A DNA stretch of 47,105 bases from Funneliformis mosseae (GCA_910592005.1 CAJVPP010000117.1:1-47105), one strand, 5' to 3'. Positions 1 through 9,955 are shown, counted from the first letter of the stretch. Program-made: numbers and translations. The notes: generated from the sequence alone by a model not told the origin.

Positions 1-70
1 TGATAACCGTGATAACAGTGAAATCGGTGAAAATGGTGATCACGATTTTCCTGGTGATCATTGGTGACGT

Positions 71-322
71 TAGTTGGCACAGTCATTTAGTTGCGCAAAT
101 GGATTATCACTAACAGCGTCTTTAGAAGCCATTTTATTAGAAGAGGTCAAATCTAAGCCATCAATACCATCAAAGTGACCCATTGGTAAGGATGAAATAA
201 CATTAAAGAAAAGGGACTCTGTCCACTATCTTCTTGCCAATACTGAATAGAAAGGTGGAATAGAAGCAATACGTAGAAGTACTGATCCTATAATTACTAA
301 GTCTTCATAAAGTCTGAAAAAT
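71..322 (-). pseudogene. unrecognised coding relic
   Basis: One minus-strand frame stays open for about 83 codons and is interrupted only by a TAG at 226-228, which is followed by a tryptophan codon. It ends at a TAA at 71-73. The translated text has ordinary protein composition (for example ISSLPMGHFDGIDGLD), so it looks like former coding sequence rather than chance. I do not recognise a domain. It converges on nothing and lies head to head with the nuclease relic that starts near 318. The opposite strand of the first 60 bases also reads as an Asp/Asn-rich stretch, so strand assignment at the very edge is uncertain. The gene probably continues outside the window. Confidence 0.35.
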
Positions 323-1010
323 TGTAGTATCTAAAAATGAACCTGTGCTTTATTATCTTGATGATAGAGAATATACTCTAAAGCGAGGATTTGTAAGAGA
401 GGAGTTGATGTTAATATCTGATCTAAAAAAGATTGAATATCTACCTCAAAACATATTATCTGTGCATTTTGTTCATGCTTTTCCTAATAATAATAAGATA
501 GATCAAGCTATTGATTATGCCAGAAGATGTGGTAGTCAATGTCTAGGAAGGACCAGGCAAATAAATAGTCATAGTGTATATCTTTGGTCTTGTGAAAATG
601 ATGCATACCAGTGGGAATATCCATTAAAATATATTATGAAAAAATTCAAATAGTGTCCGCTATGTTATCACGTAAGAGGTAAGTACAAGTGTTGATATAT
701 TTTTGAGGATCTGTTAGGCAAAAAATTCCCATCACGCAGGTCAGATTTTTTGGATGAAATGCAACTCAATGAATATAATGAGAAATTGTGTCTTGCATTC
801 AAATTTCAGGGTTCCCAACACTATCATCATAATAATCAATATCATCAGGAGAATAAAACTTTAGAAATACAAAAGATACATGATCAAAAGAAGTGGGATA
901 TATGCAAGGAATAAGGCATATGCCTTATCGAAATTCCATATATCGCTTATCTTTTTCCCTATATCAAATATATATTAATTAAGAAAGGATTCTTAAATGA
1001 AGCGAAGTGA
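318..1010 (+). pseudogene. zinc-ribbon plus PD-(D/E)XK (Vsr-like) endonuclease, decayed
   Basis: A single frame runs from 318 to the TGA at 1008-1010 and is broken only by TAG 651-653, TGA 693-695 and TAA 912-914. The middle carries a zinc-ribbon pattern: CGSQCLG, then LWSC, QW, and CPLC just after the TAG, matching the W-x-C ... W ... CPxC layout of this ribbon. It is followed by a nuclease-like stretch ([17 protein letters not shown], then ICLIEIPY) that matches the A-x-E-x-QG-x-QHY core of Vsr-like PD-(D/E)XK enzymes. At the expected acidic positions I see Lys (FKFQG) and Gln/Asn (EMQLNEY), so catalysis is probably lost even apart from the stops. Such ribbon-nuclease fusions are multicopy in Glomeromycotina and also occur in large DNA viruses (recalled, not searched). 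Role, if intact: DNA cleavage. The upstream limit is the in-frame TGA at 315; the GTG at 345 is not a credible start. Confidence 0.6.
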
Positions 1011-1045
1011 TCCCAAAAGGACTAGCTAAAGCTCATGTAATTTTG

Positions 1046-1062
1046 AGCGAACTAAGTTCGCT
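1046..1062. repeat. perfect 7-bp inverted repeat between two virus-type relics
   Basis: AGCGAAC, three bases, GTTCGCT. It lies in the 114-bp space between the nuclease relic and the ATPase relic. It may be a transcription-end or binding structure of the former element, or chance. Confidence 0.3.
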
Positions 1063-1124
1063 GAAATTTCACTAAGAAATTTTTTTCGCTTGATATAATA
1101 TTAATAATACTTAGTTTCGATAAT

Positions 1125-1882
1125 ATGAAAGTCAAAAAGCTTAATCTAGCAGAAAAAATCATTCTTCATGTTGATGAGATTAAAGATGCAAAAAGGTTTA
1201 ATAGATTAAATTCAACTCCTTAATGACCCTTTACATTACTAATTAGTGGTCATACCAATTCAGAAAAAACTAATAAAGTCGTAAACCTATTATTAGGAAA
1301 TAAGCTTTATCATATATTTAATGGTAAAAAAGGAGGAACATGCTATATAAAAAATGACGATTTGGTTCTTATCAGTCATTATCTCAAAAAGCTAAAATAT
1401 TTATATCTCAAATTAAAGTATCAGATAATTGCAAATAGCCTAAAACCATATTGTGAAGATATTACATTTCAGGCTCTGAAGTCTGATAAAATTCCAAATC
1501 CTGATTCCTTTTTTCCAAAGAGAGGTACAGTGGTCATATTCAAAGATGTGTATGCCAATTCGATGAAAGTTCGGAAGAAAATTAAACCTTATTTTTCTAG
1601 AGAATGACACAGTAATATTAGTAATATTTATGTCTTTCAGAGTTTTTTTGACTACCCAAAACTGATAAGAAAAAACTTAAATTATGTTGTACTTTCAATG
1701 AGTCTACTTCAGATGAATTAGCTCATATTCTTTGCCTATATGCTAATAACTGGCATAGTATATATTCGGATGTTGAAAACTATTTATGAATATAGAACTT
1801 CATTATCTTAGATTTGACAGTACTCCCAAACTATCCTCACTGAATATGAAAAGGATGGGATACGTCATTTCTTAGTGAATAG
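1125..1882 (+). pseudogene. A32/FtsK-HerA-like DNA packaging ATPase, decayed
   Basis: From ATG 1125 one frame continues to about 1700 with stops at TAA 1221, TGA 1224 and TGA 1605. A one-base shift near 1700 moves the C-terminal part to another frame, which ends at TAG 1880-1882. The P-loop region at 1248-1271 reads GHTNSEKT, so two of the expected glycines are Asn and Glu. The Walker B strand at 1530-1547 reads VVIFKD. It is followed by [12 protein letters not shown] and an [10 protein letters not shown] stretch, the arrangement (B strand, then a polar sensor strand ending in Q, then IR-x-N) seen in poxvirus A32 and other viral packaging ATPases. The C-terminal GWDTSFLSE matches the tail of a repeated Glomeromycotina family that I recall. 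If intact it would pump DNA into a capsid. It sits directly downstream of the nuclease relic on the same strand. It is clearly non-functional. Confidence 0.6.
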
Positions 1883-1924
1883 AATTTTCCTCAAAGCTAT
1901 TAAGTAAGACGAAATGTATATTTT

Positions 1925-2503
1925 TTTCAGGTTTCTAGGTCATATTCAGATTCACTACGTCTTTTCACCCATAATTTTCTTTCATAAGTGCTAGAATATA
2001 TTTCTGATTCTATAGTCACATCATTATGCTTCATTTTGGAAAGGATCTGATTAACAAGAGTGATAATTTTTCTATCTTTAACAGAAATAATATCTTCCAG
2101 ATTCTGGCATCTATTCTTTAACAGATCAATAGACTTTTCAACTGATGCAATAGCTTTTTTCGTATCAGGAATTATACTTTTGAAGAAAGCTACTGAATCT
2201 GATAATTAGGTGACTTTCCGCCACTCTTCTCCAAAGACCTGGTCATAGCTACCTCACAAAACTTATACTACTCTTGCAAATCGAAAAGCTCTTCAATCTT
2301 TTTTTCAATGCCTGTTTTAATATACATAACTTCTCATTTTCTTATCTTAACGAAGTTTTACAGTCACTAGTAATAGGCTCAATCTTCTTTATCTTTTAAT
2401 GCTCCTTTTTCTTAATATAATTTCTAACTGCTTTATTTAACAAATCTTCCACTTCAGAGTAAATACTACTTGCCTGTTCTAGCGATAACAGATATTTTCA
2501 AGT
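1925..2503 (-). pseudogene. coiled-coil protein relic, multi-frame
   Basis: Two minus-strand blocks look coding. The first (about 2500 to 2250) contains LEQASSIYSEVEDLLNKAVR and a Lys/Glu-rich run with two stops. The second (about 2190 to 1925) contains KAIASVEKSIDLLKNRCQNL and a run rich in Ile, Leu, Lys and Glu with heptad-like spacing, ending at KRRSESEYDLE. At least one frameshift separates them near 2220. This is a helical coiled-coil protein of unknown function. It converges with the ATPase relic, whose end is about 40 bp away. Confidence 0.45.
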
Positions 2504-2770
2504 TGTAAGGCATTGCCATATATCTATTTTGATAGATCAAAAAAGCTGGTTAAGTTACTTCAAATAATATATATAAAAAGATAGTGTTAGTATGCCAGTC
2601 ATTTCTTATAGATAATAAAAAAATTCTGAGAATTTAAGAATTCTACGCATTCAGAGAATTCAAAGAATTCTGAGAAATTCACATGATTTTAGCAGGGATG
2701 CCCTGGTTAAAATTTGCTAAGAATACATGATCACATCTTTTATAATACAGATAATAAGTTTTTAACCATT

Positions 2771-2923
2771 TTATTTTGCAATTGCTTGCTTATCTTCCAA
2801 TTTTGCAATTCTGGCCTTAAGTTCAGCATTTCTGACTTCGATCTCAGCAAACTTTTTTCTAAGTTCAGCATTTTTGACCTCAAGCTTGGTAATGCATATT
2901 TTCAATAAATCAGTCTCATCTAT
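2771..2923 (-). pseudogene. coiled-coil segment (repeated KLE-x-NAELR pattern)
   Basis: About 50 codons are open to a TAA at 2771-2773. The translation contains two near-repeats, TKLEVKNAELRKKFAEIE and VRNAELKARIAKLEDKQ, an obvious parallel coiled coil. This pattern is common in expanded, repeat-associated proteins of Glomeromycotina (recalled). Upstream and downstream sequence is decayed, so only this segment can be defined. The plus-strand reading of the same bases is a shadow. It is followed on the minus strand by AT-rich sequence with several GAATTC-like direct repeats (2630-2685). Confidence 0.5.
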
Positions 2924-2996
2924 ATTTTAGATTACATGTTAGCGTAATGTAGTATTAGTATATTAATATTCAAAAAAACAAATTACGTGTTTTCTG

Positions 2997-3010
2997 AGAC
3001 CGCGCGGTCT
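2997..3010. repeat. 14-bp perfect GC-rich palindrome
   Basis: AGACCGCGCGGTCT reads identically on both strands. It contains the only CGCGCG I noticed in a long AT-rich, CpG-poor stretch and lies between two minus-strand relics. It may be a protein-binding site or an element junction. Confidence 0.6.
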
Positions 3011-3111
3011 TACAAATTTGCCAAGAAAAAATAAATAATACTGAACAATGGGATCATAATATTGTTATAATAAATTTTTATTAATAATATATACACTTTA
3101 TCTATTTTAAC

Positions 3112-3967
3112 TTAATCAAATATTACTGTTGAACTATTTTCTAAGTTTCTATTTGATCTACGTAAAGGAGTATTATACAGTAAAGACATGTTAATAATTA
3201 AAATATTCTGCAAAACCAATAATGTCTTAATAAATTCAGCTAGAACAGAAGGTTCATGCGAATAATAAATTGGAATTATAGATTTGCATAATTTGTAATA
3301 ATAATATATTTCAACCTTGTCTCTTATCAGAATATTTAGATATAGCTTTTGTTCTGCTACCTGCATCTCTATAATTCTAAATTGACTTTTCTCAGGTTTG
3401 CAACTTTTTTGGACTCAGTACATTTCATTATTGATTTTGCATCATAATTTCACATTATCATCGTCTTTTTTCTGCTTATTACAAAAATTTTGTGAGCATT
3501 CTACATATATAAATTCGTAAAGTTTATCTCTCTCTTTTGATACAAGCATTATATATGGCCATCTTCCTGTACATCCATCACTCCTTCTATCTGAACTTGC
3601 TATACTTTAGCATTCAAAACTAAAAAAAGGAATTATATTCATTATAATTTAAGATTCGTAACTAGCTATAGTCAGATATTACAAAAACTTACATAGTAAT
3701 GAATGCATGTTCTCTAAAAGAGTTATCAAATAATGTAGTATGGATTGCAGAAATAATTACATTATTAACATAGGTACCCTCATTCATCATTTCAACAAAT
3801 TCAGGACCAAAAGCTGGATTGCACTAAATACTTTTCAATGTATCAAGAATTTATAATATAACTTCATTAAGCTTATTATCGCCTTCCTTCCAATTCCTAT
3901 CATACGTTAATCTTTCTTGCAACCTTGGTATACTTTGTGACATAAATTTATTACGAATTTTACACAT
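3112..3967 (-). pseudogene. lineage-expanded hypothetical protein with one intron, decayed
   Basis: Exon 1 runs from ATG 3967 to 3693 (RLQERLTYDRNWKEGDNKLN, then CNPAFGPEFVEMMNEGTYV), with stops in the middle. A 73-nt intron at 3620-3692 on the minus strand has donor GTAAGT and acceptor TTTTTTTAG, and the frame continues correctly across it. Exon 2 holds SSDRRSDGCTGRWPYIMLV, EFIYVECS, then MQVAEQKLYLNILIRDKVE and NIMSLLYNTPLRRS-like text to the stop at 3112. The R-x-D/E ... E-x-Y-x-E-C-S layout could be a degenerate PD-(D/E)XK-type nuclease fold, but that is speculation. I recall many related copies in Rhizophagus, all uncharacterised. Frameshifts lie near 3450-3370. This copy is dead. Confidence 0.5.
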
Positions 3968-4822
3968 TCTTCTATTATGCCTTAAGGTATTGTTGGGGGT
4001 ACTATTTCTTCAACTGGTTTCTGGAATGAATATAATTTAATTTTTAGATGGTAGAAACAATATATATTATTTTTCACTGTCAAAAAAAAGAGAGTATTAG
4101 CAAAGATACATACTATAAATTTTTTCTTTTATTTTTTTTAATAATTAAGCTACTAGTAATGAATCACTACTGATGATCTGACTAGCTAAAGGGATCTTTC
4201 AGATTAATTCAGAGATTGTTAATCCATTTAAAATAACTACTAACTCCTGGTAGAGTTTTGATATTCTAGTCTAAATAATACAAATACCTTATATTAATCT
4301 GACTTGTCAGCATGATAAAAAAAAAGATAGTGTTACCTATAGCAAGTTTTCCTTTCAACTTATTTATATTGTATTTAATCTGCCCTAAGGTAAGAGGTTT
4401 CTCTTTATTCTACAAGTCAAAAGATTGTTATTAAATATATTTATATCATCTACCCTTTCTTAAAACATACCGTTTTTATAACTCCAACATCCTGCAAATT
4501 ACTAATATAATCAAAAGCAATATTGAACTAATGTAGATATACAAATAAGTTAGATAACCGCTGATGCATCAAATGAAAATATTAATAACCACGTAGTCAT
4601 TAAAAATAACACAAAAAAATCACCCAGTATAGCCTAGCTACACAAATAAAATTTTGTGTAGCACAATATTAACCACATTAAAATAAGCATGGACTTCAAC
4701 ATAAATAACCCTTCACATCATCGAAGAAAATCCTGTTGGTAGGCTAATAGGATTTTTATACCAACATACTTATCTCTTCAGAAGTACTACTATTTGCGTA
4801 CTTATCATTTGATATAATATGA
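3968..4822. other. no gene seen
   Basis: AT-rich sequence with scattered stops in all frames. I see no motif, tandem repeat or RNA gene that I can support. Confidence 0.5.
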
Positions 4823-5092
4823 TCATAATATTTCACATATAAAATAGTGTACTTGTACTATAATTTGAATAAGTTTTCCAGAACGTTCAAAATTTATACC
4901 ATATGAGTTTTTTATCAAATGAACTGCTTTTTCTACAACACTTCTTAGTTCGTCTTTACTAATCCAAGGATTTTCTTTTAACCCTTGGTAAATAATGGAG
5001 CCTGCCATTAAATATTCAGTCTTTACGCTGGTCAAATATTTTACAATTTTTATATATAAATATTCTGAAGATATAATGATGAAAGTAGTCAA
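4823..5092 (-). CDS. short unrecognised open frame
   Basis: An 89-codon minus-strand frame contains a plausible amphipathic middle (ENPWISKDELRSVVEKAVHL). The ends are hydrophobic and AT-driven. I do not recognise it. It could be a fragment of a decayed gene like its neighbours or a chance frame. There is no clear partner on either side. Confidence 0.2.
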   Translation of the reverse strand: MTTFIIISSEYLYIKIVKYLTSVKTEYLMAGSIIYQGLKENPWISKDELRSVVEKAVHLIKNSYGINFERSGKLIQIIVQVHYFICEIL

Positions 5093-5207
5093 AATATAAT
5101 GTTAAAAGCTTACTAAACAAAATAAAAAAAATAATGTAAAAGCGTAATAATTTCACTATATTACCCTTTTAAATGACTCTATTTACATTCTCTTTAGGCT
5201 TGTATTC

Positions 5208-5396
5208 ATGTTAGAAAAAGAGACAGGAGAATATGCAACAGACTCTTACACTGAAAGTTTGTGTTCAAGAATAAGGATATGTGAAATGTGCATTAAAAAT
5301 CTCAACAGTATATACTTTAATGAGGATCGAAAATATGTTAATTTATATTATATATACTTATATGCATTAGCCTTAAGGAGCTGGAGGTATATATAA
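5208..5396 (+). CDS. short unrecognised open frame overlapping a direct repeat
   Basis: A 62-codon frame (EKETGEYATDSYTESLCSRI at its start) has no recognised domain. Its last 28 codons (5311-5396) reappear in diverged form at 5677-5761, where the frame is broken. This suggests both are remnants of one duplicated sequence. An acceptor-like CTCTTTAG lies just upstream, so it may be an internal exon. Confidence 0.25.
   Translation: MLEKETGEYATDSYTESLCSRIRICEMCIKNLNSIYFNEDRKYVNLYYIYLYALALRSWRYI
5311..5396 (+). repeat. direct repeat, copy 1
   Basis: Begins TATACTTTAATGAGGATCG. Copy 2 at 5677-5761 begins TATACTTTAACAAGAATCAG. By eye the two are roughly 70 percent identical, and both end in a reading LALR followed by Ser-Trp or Cys-Phe. 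Confidence 0.45.
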
Positions 5397-5676
5397 TCAT
5401 ACTTTTTTTTTCTTTATTTCAATTGCCCGACCGCTTAGTAATAAAGACTTACTAATATTATATAAATATACTCCAGTTGAAATCTAGTAGGAATAGCCTA
5501 TAGCAATGCAACACTTTGGAAGAAATAAATTCATAAATAAATGCTATTCCGAAAGATAGGGAAAAAATTCAATTATTTTGGGGATTGATTTCTTATGTAT
5601 AAAAATCAATTTATCATACAAGCAGTCCACACAGAGTTACAAATGATTTGCAGTGTATTACCTATTACATCATATA

Positions 5677-5761
5677 TACTTTAACAAGAATCAGAAATAC
5701 ATGTTATTTATATCGCATACAGTTCTCTTACATACATTGGCCTTGAGGTGCTTCGCATAGT
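5677..5761 (+). repeat. direct repeat, copy 2
   Basis: Partner of 5311-5396, offset 366 bp. Many of the differences are transitions. Confidence 0.45.
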
Positions 5762-5809
5762 TAAACAGTATATTATTTTATTAAAACAATATTCAGAATC
5801 TGGTTAAGG

Positions 5810-7323
5810 TCTGATCTGGAAAATTCAGCGCACAAACTCATAATTATTATCTAAGTCTGTAAAATTCACAGTAATATCTTTTTTCTCGTAAATATGATAT
5901 ATGTATTTTAACAGTGAATAGTATATAGGTTTTTCCATTTCTGATGATTTACTCTTATATATCTCGTATTCTGAAATTCTAGTGAAGAATGCATAATTAT
6001 ATTTTTTTTTTATGAATACTACTATAATATTCAGGATTCCATAACCATTTTAACATGTCAAACCAATATACATCTCTAACGACTATATATCCTTGCTGAT
6101 ATAATAATTTCTTAACAAGTATATATAATACTATATTTAATCATATCTATAATTGGACTATCTTCTCATACATCCAATTATTTTTTACTGGATAACAACG
6201 TCTCTCATCCCAATGACAAATATATTCTGATTGTTCTGATTCATTTTTCACATCTAAAAACTTCTTATTATCAGGAGTACTATCATTTCGCATCACCTCT
6301 CAAACTTGTTTTGCCAAAGATTTAGATCTTTTCTTGTAATTCCTATAAGCTTGCTAGATAAGTATTGCATAGAAATTTTCAAAGCCATAATTATAGTAAT
6401 ATTTAGAAATCAAAAATCCTCAAGATCGCTTCATTGATCTTTCTGAATAATACTTTGTTATATATTAGAAAATCTAACCCAGAATAGACAAATCAGGTTT
6501 TTTATCCTGCAGGTAATACATTTCATAATTATACTAGGCTAAGCAATTATGCATGCAGATTATATAGCGTAAAAAAATGGAATATAGTTGAGATATTATT
6601 TAGTCAAAAGTAATAATCTACATTGCTTAAAATTAGTTAGTCAAAATAGTTAAACAATCATAATTTCTACTCAATCTTTCAATCTTATTGAGATACCTTT
6701 TGGCTGATTAAGATGTTTTGTGAATGATAATAAATTATTTAGTTTTGCATATAGAGATGAGATAAATAGTATGTTTGAAGTTGGCAAGTGTAGCTCAAAA
6801 GCTTATTATTTAACCCTTACACGTCCAAGATCACTTAAAAGATCAGAACATTTTTAGTCCCAATGTCTCTGCATCATATCTTTAGCTTCAATCAATTTAA
6901 CGAATCTATACCATCCATGGTGTATATCTTAGTTGGCTTTATTTTATTAACTCAAAATGGTTTCCAGCAATGAAAGCAGATTGCCATATTGTTTTTATAG
7001 ATTTTAGGATGAAAATAAGAATGATATAATTCGTCAAATTTGCCTTCACCAAATCCTGCAAATAAGCAGAAACTATGGTATATGCTATTTTTATTTCATG
7101 ATAATAAATATTGGAGAGTATTTTTAATTCGTAATTCCCACTGCATTGGAGACTCTTTCTTTTTCATTATTGATAATTTGTCATAGATTTTTTCATTAGC
7201 AAGGAATTTTTTGAAATCGATGCTACTCTAGTAATTTCTGAAATATGTTCTAAAATATTCTATATTATATCTAGGATGATTACTGACAGGCTTAGGTAAC
7301 TGCCATTGTTTTTTATCAATAAT
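5810..7323 (-). pseudogene. long multi-frame coding relic, function unknown
   Basis: Reading the minus strand from 7323, the text is protein-like for about 500 codons with several stops and frameshifts. Early part: QLPKPVSNHPRYNIEYF, FKKFLANEKIYDKLS, a possible metal pair in ICFHCWKPF, then TKIYTMDGIDSL. After a shift near 6900: KLIEAKDMMQRHW, LSDLGRVRV and KGISIRLKD. Late part (6350 to 5830): NKKFLDVKNESEQSEYICHW, then RDVYWFDMLKWLWNPEYY and KKDITVNFTDLDNNYEF. I do not recognise the family. Its size and position inside a block of virus-type relics make it a candidate for another gene of the same element, but nothing in the sequence identifies it as structural or enzymatic. Confidence 0.4.
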
Positions 7324-7950
7324 CATATTAATGTTAATAGCACTTGCCAAGGTAATAACCATTATATTTAGCAAATTATATTAATTTTATTGATTTATAA
7401 TGCTTTTAGCAAATTCTTGAGTAACATAAAATATAGAATATCATCATTCGAATTTATACAGATTTGCTGATTAGTGGTTAATTGATTTGTAGCTGATTTG
7501 AGAGACTACATACTGCTAAATTCAAATTCATTTTATTCAATTATAAGCATATTGGGGATTATATAGATCCTCTCTCAGGCTAAACTAATTTTATATTTAC
7601 ACTTGACTTAGTCAAAGAGCTGTATATGGATCTCTCGTGATTAACAGAAATTAGCTAGATATAACATAAAAATTCTGTATCATTCTGGCTTCCAGTCAGA
7701 TTCTGGCATTTTCTCACAACTTTCTTATAACTTTCTTGCAACTCAAATTATGAGATGTATTATGGATCGGCATTACCAATCATATTTTATGTAGTAACTA
7801 AACCACCATTATTTTTCAATTAATCATTATATTAATTATTACAAAAATTAAAGCGCTGACTGTACGCAAAGTTAATTTAGTCTTACTTAGTTTCAATTAT
7901 GTTCTATATAAGCAAGTCTTTTTTTGCTCTTCATTTCTCATAAACTTAAA
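7324..7950. other. intergenic spacer with a short 11-bp tandem repeat
   Basis: No gene seen. A tandem of CAACTTTCTTA and TAACTTTCTTG followed by CAACT occurs near 7718-7744. The spacer separates two diverging relics (minus strand before 7323, plus strand after 7955) and could once have held promoters. Confidence 0.4.
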
Positions 7951-7954
7951 AATG

Positions 7955-8761
7955 TTCGTATAGTGGAACAAGAAACAAACCCGCATGTTAATTGATGAAT
8001 ATAAAAATGGTAATAAAGAATATCACTGAACCTTTAATCGTAATAAGAAAAACTTCTGAGAGAGTATTGTGAAAAATATTAATCAAGCAAATAATACAAA
8101 ATACTTCACTGGAGAAGATTGTAACAAGAAATTCTTAGTTCTAACTCAAACATACTATATAAGTAGATAATTGAGCGCTTTGTATATATTTAATCAAACT
8201 CTGATCTAATATTTTTGGTAAATATAGACAACCCAGGCCTATAAGAAAGCCGTAGCAGAAGCTAATACTAAAACTAATGAGGGGGTAAGACAAAAGTCAA
8301 AAAGAAGAAATCTTGTTAGAGAATATTATTACAAGGAGTTCTCCACAGAATTTTGGAAATTTCCTGGTATTTATTTCTCATTCAGTCAAGACCTTCAGGA
8401 GATAGCCTATCCTGTTAGTTTTTTTTTTTCAAACTAAAGTGAGAAAAAATATTTATTGTTTCTAAGATCACAATATTCTACAATGTCATCTAATATAATC
8501 ATCCAATCAATACTCTCAACACCTGATCCTTTTGAAACAGAGTTTGATACTTCTTCTGCTAAACAAACTAAATCATCAAGACTAGTAACGCCTTTTATTG
8601 AGACTCCTGTTGTCTTTAGACCTATTACTCCTACAATCCCCTCATTCTCTCAAAATGCAAATGTAATTAATGTAACAATTAATTATGGAAGCAAAGAAAA
8701 CAGTTTAGAAAAACAAAAGGAAATAAAATATATTTTATTAATATATATGTATAGCGCTTAG
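7955..8761 (+). pseudogene. Myb/SANT-like DNA-binding protein, decayed
   Basis: A plus frame carries WNKKQTRMLIDEYKNGNKEY, FNRNKKNF and NTKYFTGEDCNKKFLVLTQTY, with the spaced aromatic residues and basic helix of Myb/SANT or MADF-like trihelix domains. Stops are TAG near the start, TGA about 8030 and TGA about 8057, at places where Trp or Arg is expected. After an apparent intron (acceptor AATATAG at 8227; donor uncertain near 8163) the same frame resumes with KAVAEANTKTNEG and a KRRNLVREYYYKEF stretch. It continues past a TAA at 8435 into a Pro/Ser/Thr-rich C-terminus (TPFIETPVVFRPITPTIPSF). If intact it would bind DNA as a regulator or as a domesticated transposon partner. These proteins are numerous in Glomeromycotina (recalled). 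Confidence 0.5.
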
Positions 8762-9058
8762 CAACTGTAGAATAGTATTTTAATATTCTAACTGTTTGTT
8801 TTTACAATTATAGTTATATTAATAAACAAATGTAATTAATAAATAAATATCACTTGTAAAATGCGAAACACGTTCAAAAAACTCAAAGTAAAATCTTTAT
8901 TTATCATTATGTAATATGACTGATCCATTAGTAAAAAATTGAATAAAAAGATAATAGATCAAAAGACTAGAGGAATATAATGATTGGAATAAATAATGCT
9001 ATCAAAGAGGGAGGAAGTTCTCAAATCCTAAGCTGTAAATGAAAGTCTCAGCATCAAG

Positions 9059-9955
9059 TTATTTCGTAATATTATCTCTACCGATACTTTCTTTAATGCT
9101 ACTACTACTGCTACTGTTGTTACTACTGCTACTATCAGAAAAACTAACTGATTTCTTATTTCCCTCCTTTTCAACCCATTCGATAATTTTATTTATAGAA
9201 GTTTTTCTTGGTGATTTTTGATGACAATAAAAACTAGCTAATGTGCTAGCACTAAGTCTAATTTCAATCGATAAAATATTATACAATTGTGTTGATGAAT
9301 GAGCTTTACTTTTCCTCCTGTTATTAAAAAGGGCTGTAAACTTGACCCAGTATGTTTCATATTCATCTGTATATCCAGAATACTGTTTTATAAAAACGTG
9401 ACTTATAGAAGAAAATTGGTTTAATTTGGCTAAAAAATAAGATGCAGTTTAGCGTAAATAAGTATATATGCATGATGTGATATTTTTTCTTCTGTAGCAT
9501 ATGACTTACCTTGAGATACCGCATTATTTTTTCATTCAGCTTCTGTACACATTCTTTGAAGTTCATTATTTAATATTAAGACTGTTTTTTTGAGATTATT
9601 ATCTCCTGATCACATTAGATTTTTGCAAAAAAAGAAGATAGCAATGGCAAAGATTATATAAATGTTTACATTTCCTGAAAAAATGTCTTGAATCATATCT
9701 ATTGTAAGGACATCACAGGTTACCATCTCGTAAATTATAATTGTGTTACTAAAGAGTGCAATCAAGAAAATATCTGAGTTTGAGAATATTTTTTAGATAG
9801 CGTTTTATTAGTTTTATGTGAAATTGTTATTTTTTTTACTTTTTGGAAGAAAAGAAATACTAAAGCGGTTCTCTAGAAATAATCCTTTCATATGTTTTAC
9901 AATCATCTGGTAAAATAAATGTCTATATACACTAGCGTAGAGAACCTGTGTCAAA
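9059..9955 (-). pseudogene. Ser-rich hypothetical protein with one retained intron, decayed
   Basis: The most consistent minus-strand reading has an upstream exon with NNELQRMCTEAE, one TGA, then KNNAVSQ. An 80-nt intron at 9430-9509 (donor GTAAGT, acceptor TTTTTTAG) follows, and exon 2 continues in phase with AKLNQFSSISHVFIKQYSGY and TDEYETYWVKFTALL. A small shift leads to STQLYNILSIEIRLSAST, then KIIEWVEKEGNKKSVSFSD and a run of Ser/Asn ending at 9059. Low-complexity Ser tails of this type are common in repeated Glomeromycotina proteins. Function unknown. The plus-strand Leu-run over 9098-9134 is the shadow of the Ser tail. Confidence 0.45.
9098..9134. repeat. trinucleotide repeat encoding the Ser run
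   Basis: Imperfect CTA/CTG/TTG/TTA triplets (minus strand AGT/AGC/AAC) encode the Ser/Asn run of the adjacent gene. Confidence 0.6.

Noticed and set aside
1046..1062. Bacterial rho-independent terminator
   Set aside because: The hairpin is short and the context is eukaryotic; kept only as an inverted repeat.
2714..2908. Plus-strand open frame, hydrophobic
   Set aside because: It is the re-read opposite strand of the NAELR coiled-coil segment.
9039..9221. Plus-strand Leu-run protein resembling a membrane segment
   Set aside because: Shadow of the Ser/Asn repeat on the minus strand.
9363..9566. Minus-strand 67-codon frame
   Set aside because: It runs through the intron at 9430-9509; a different frame gives coding text on both sides.
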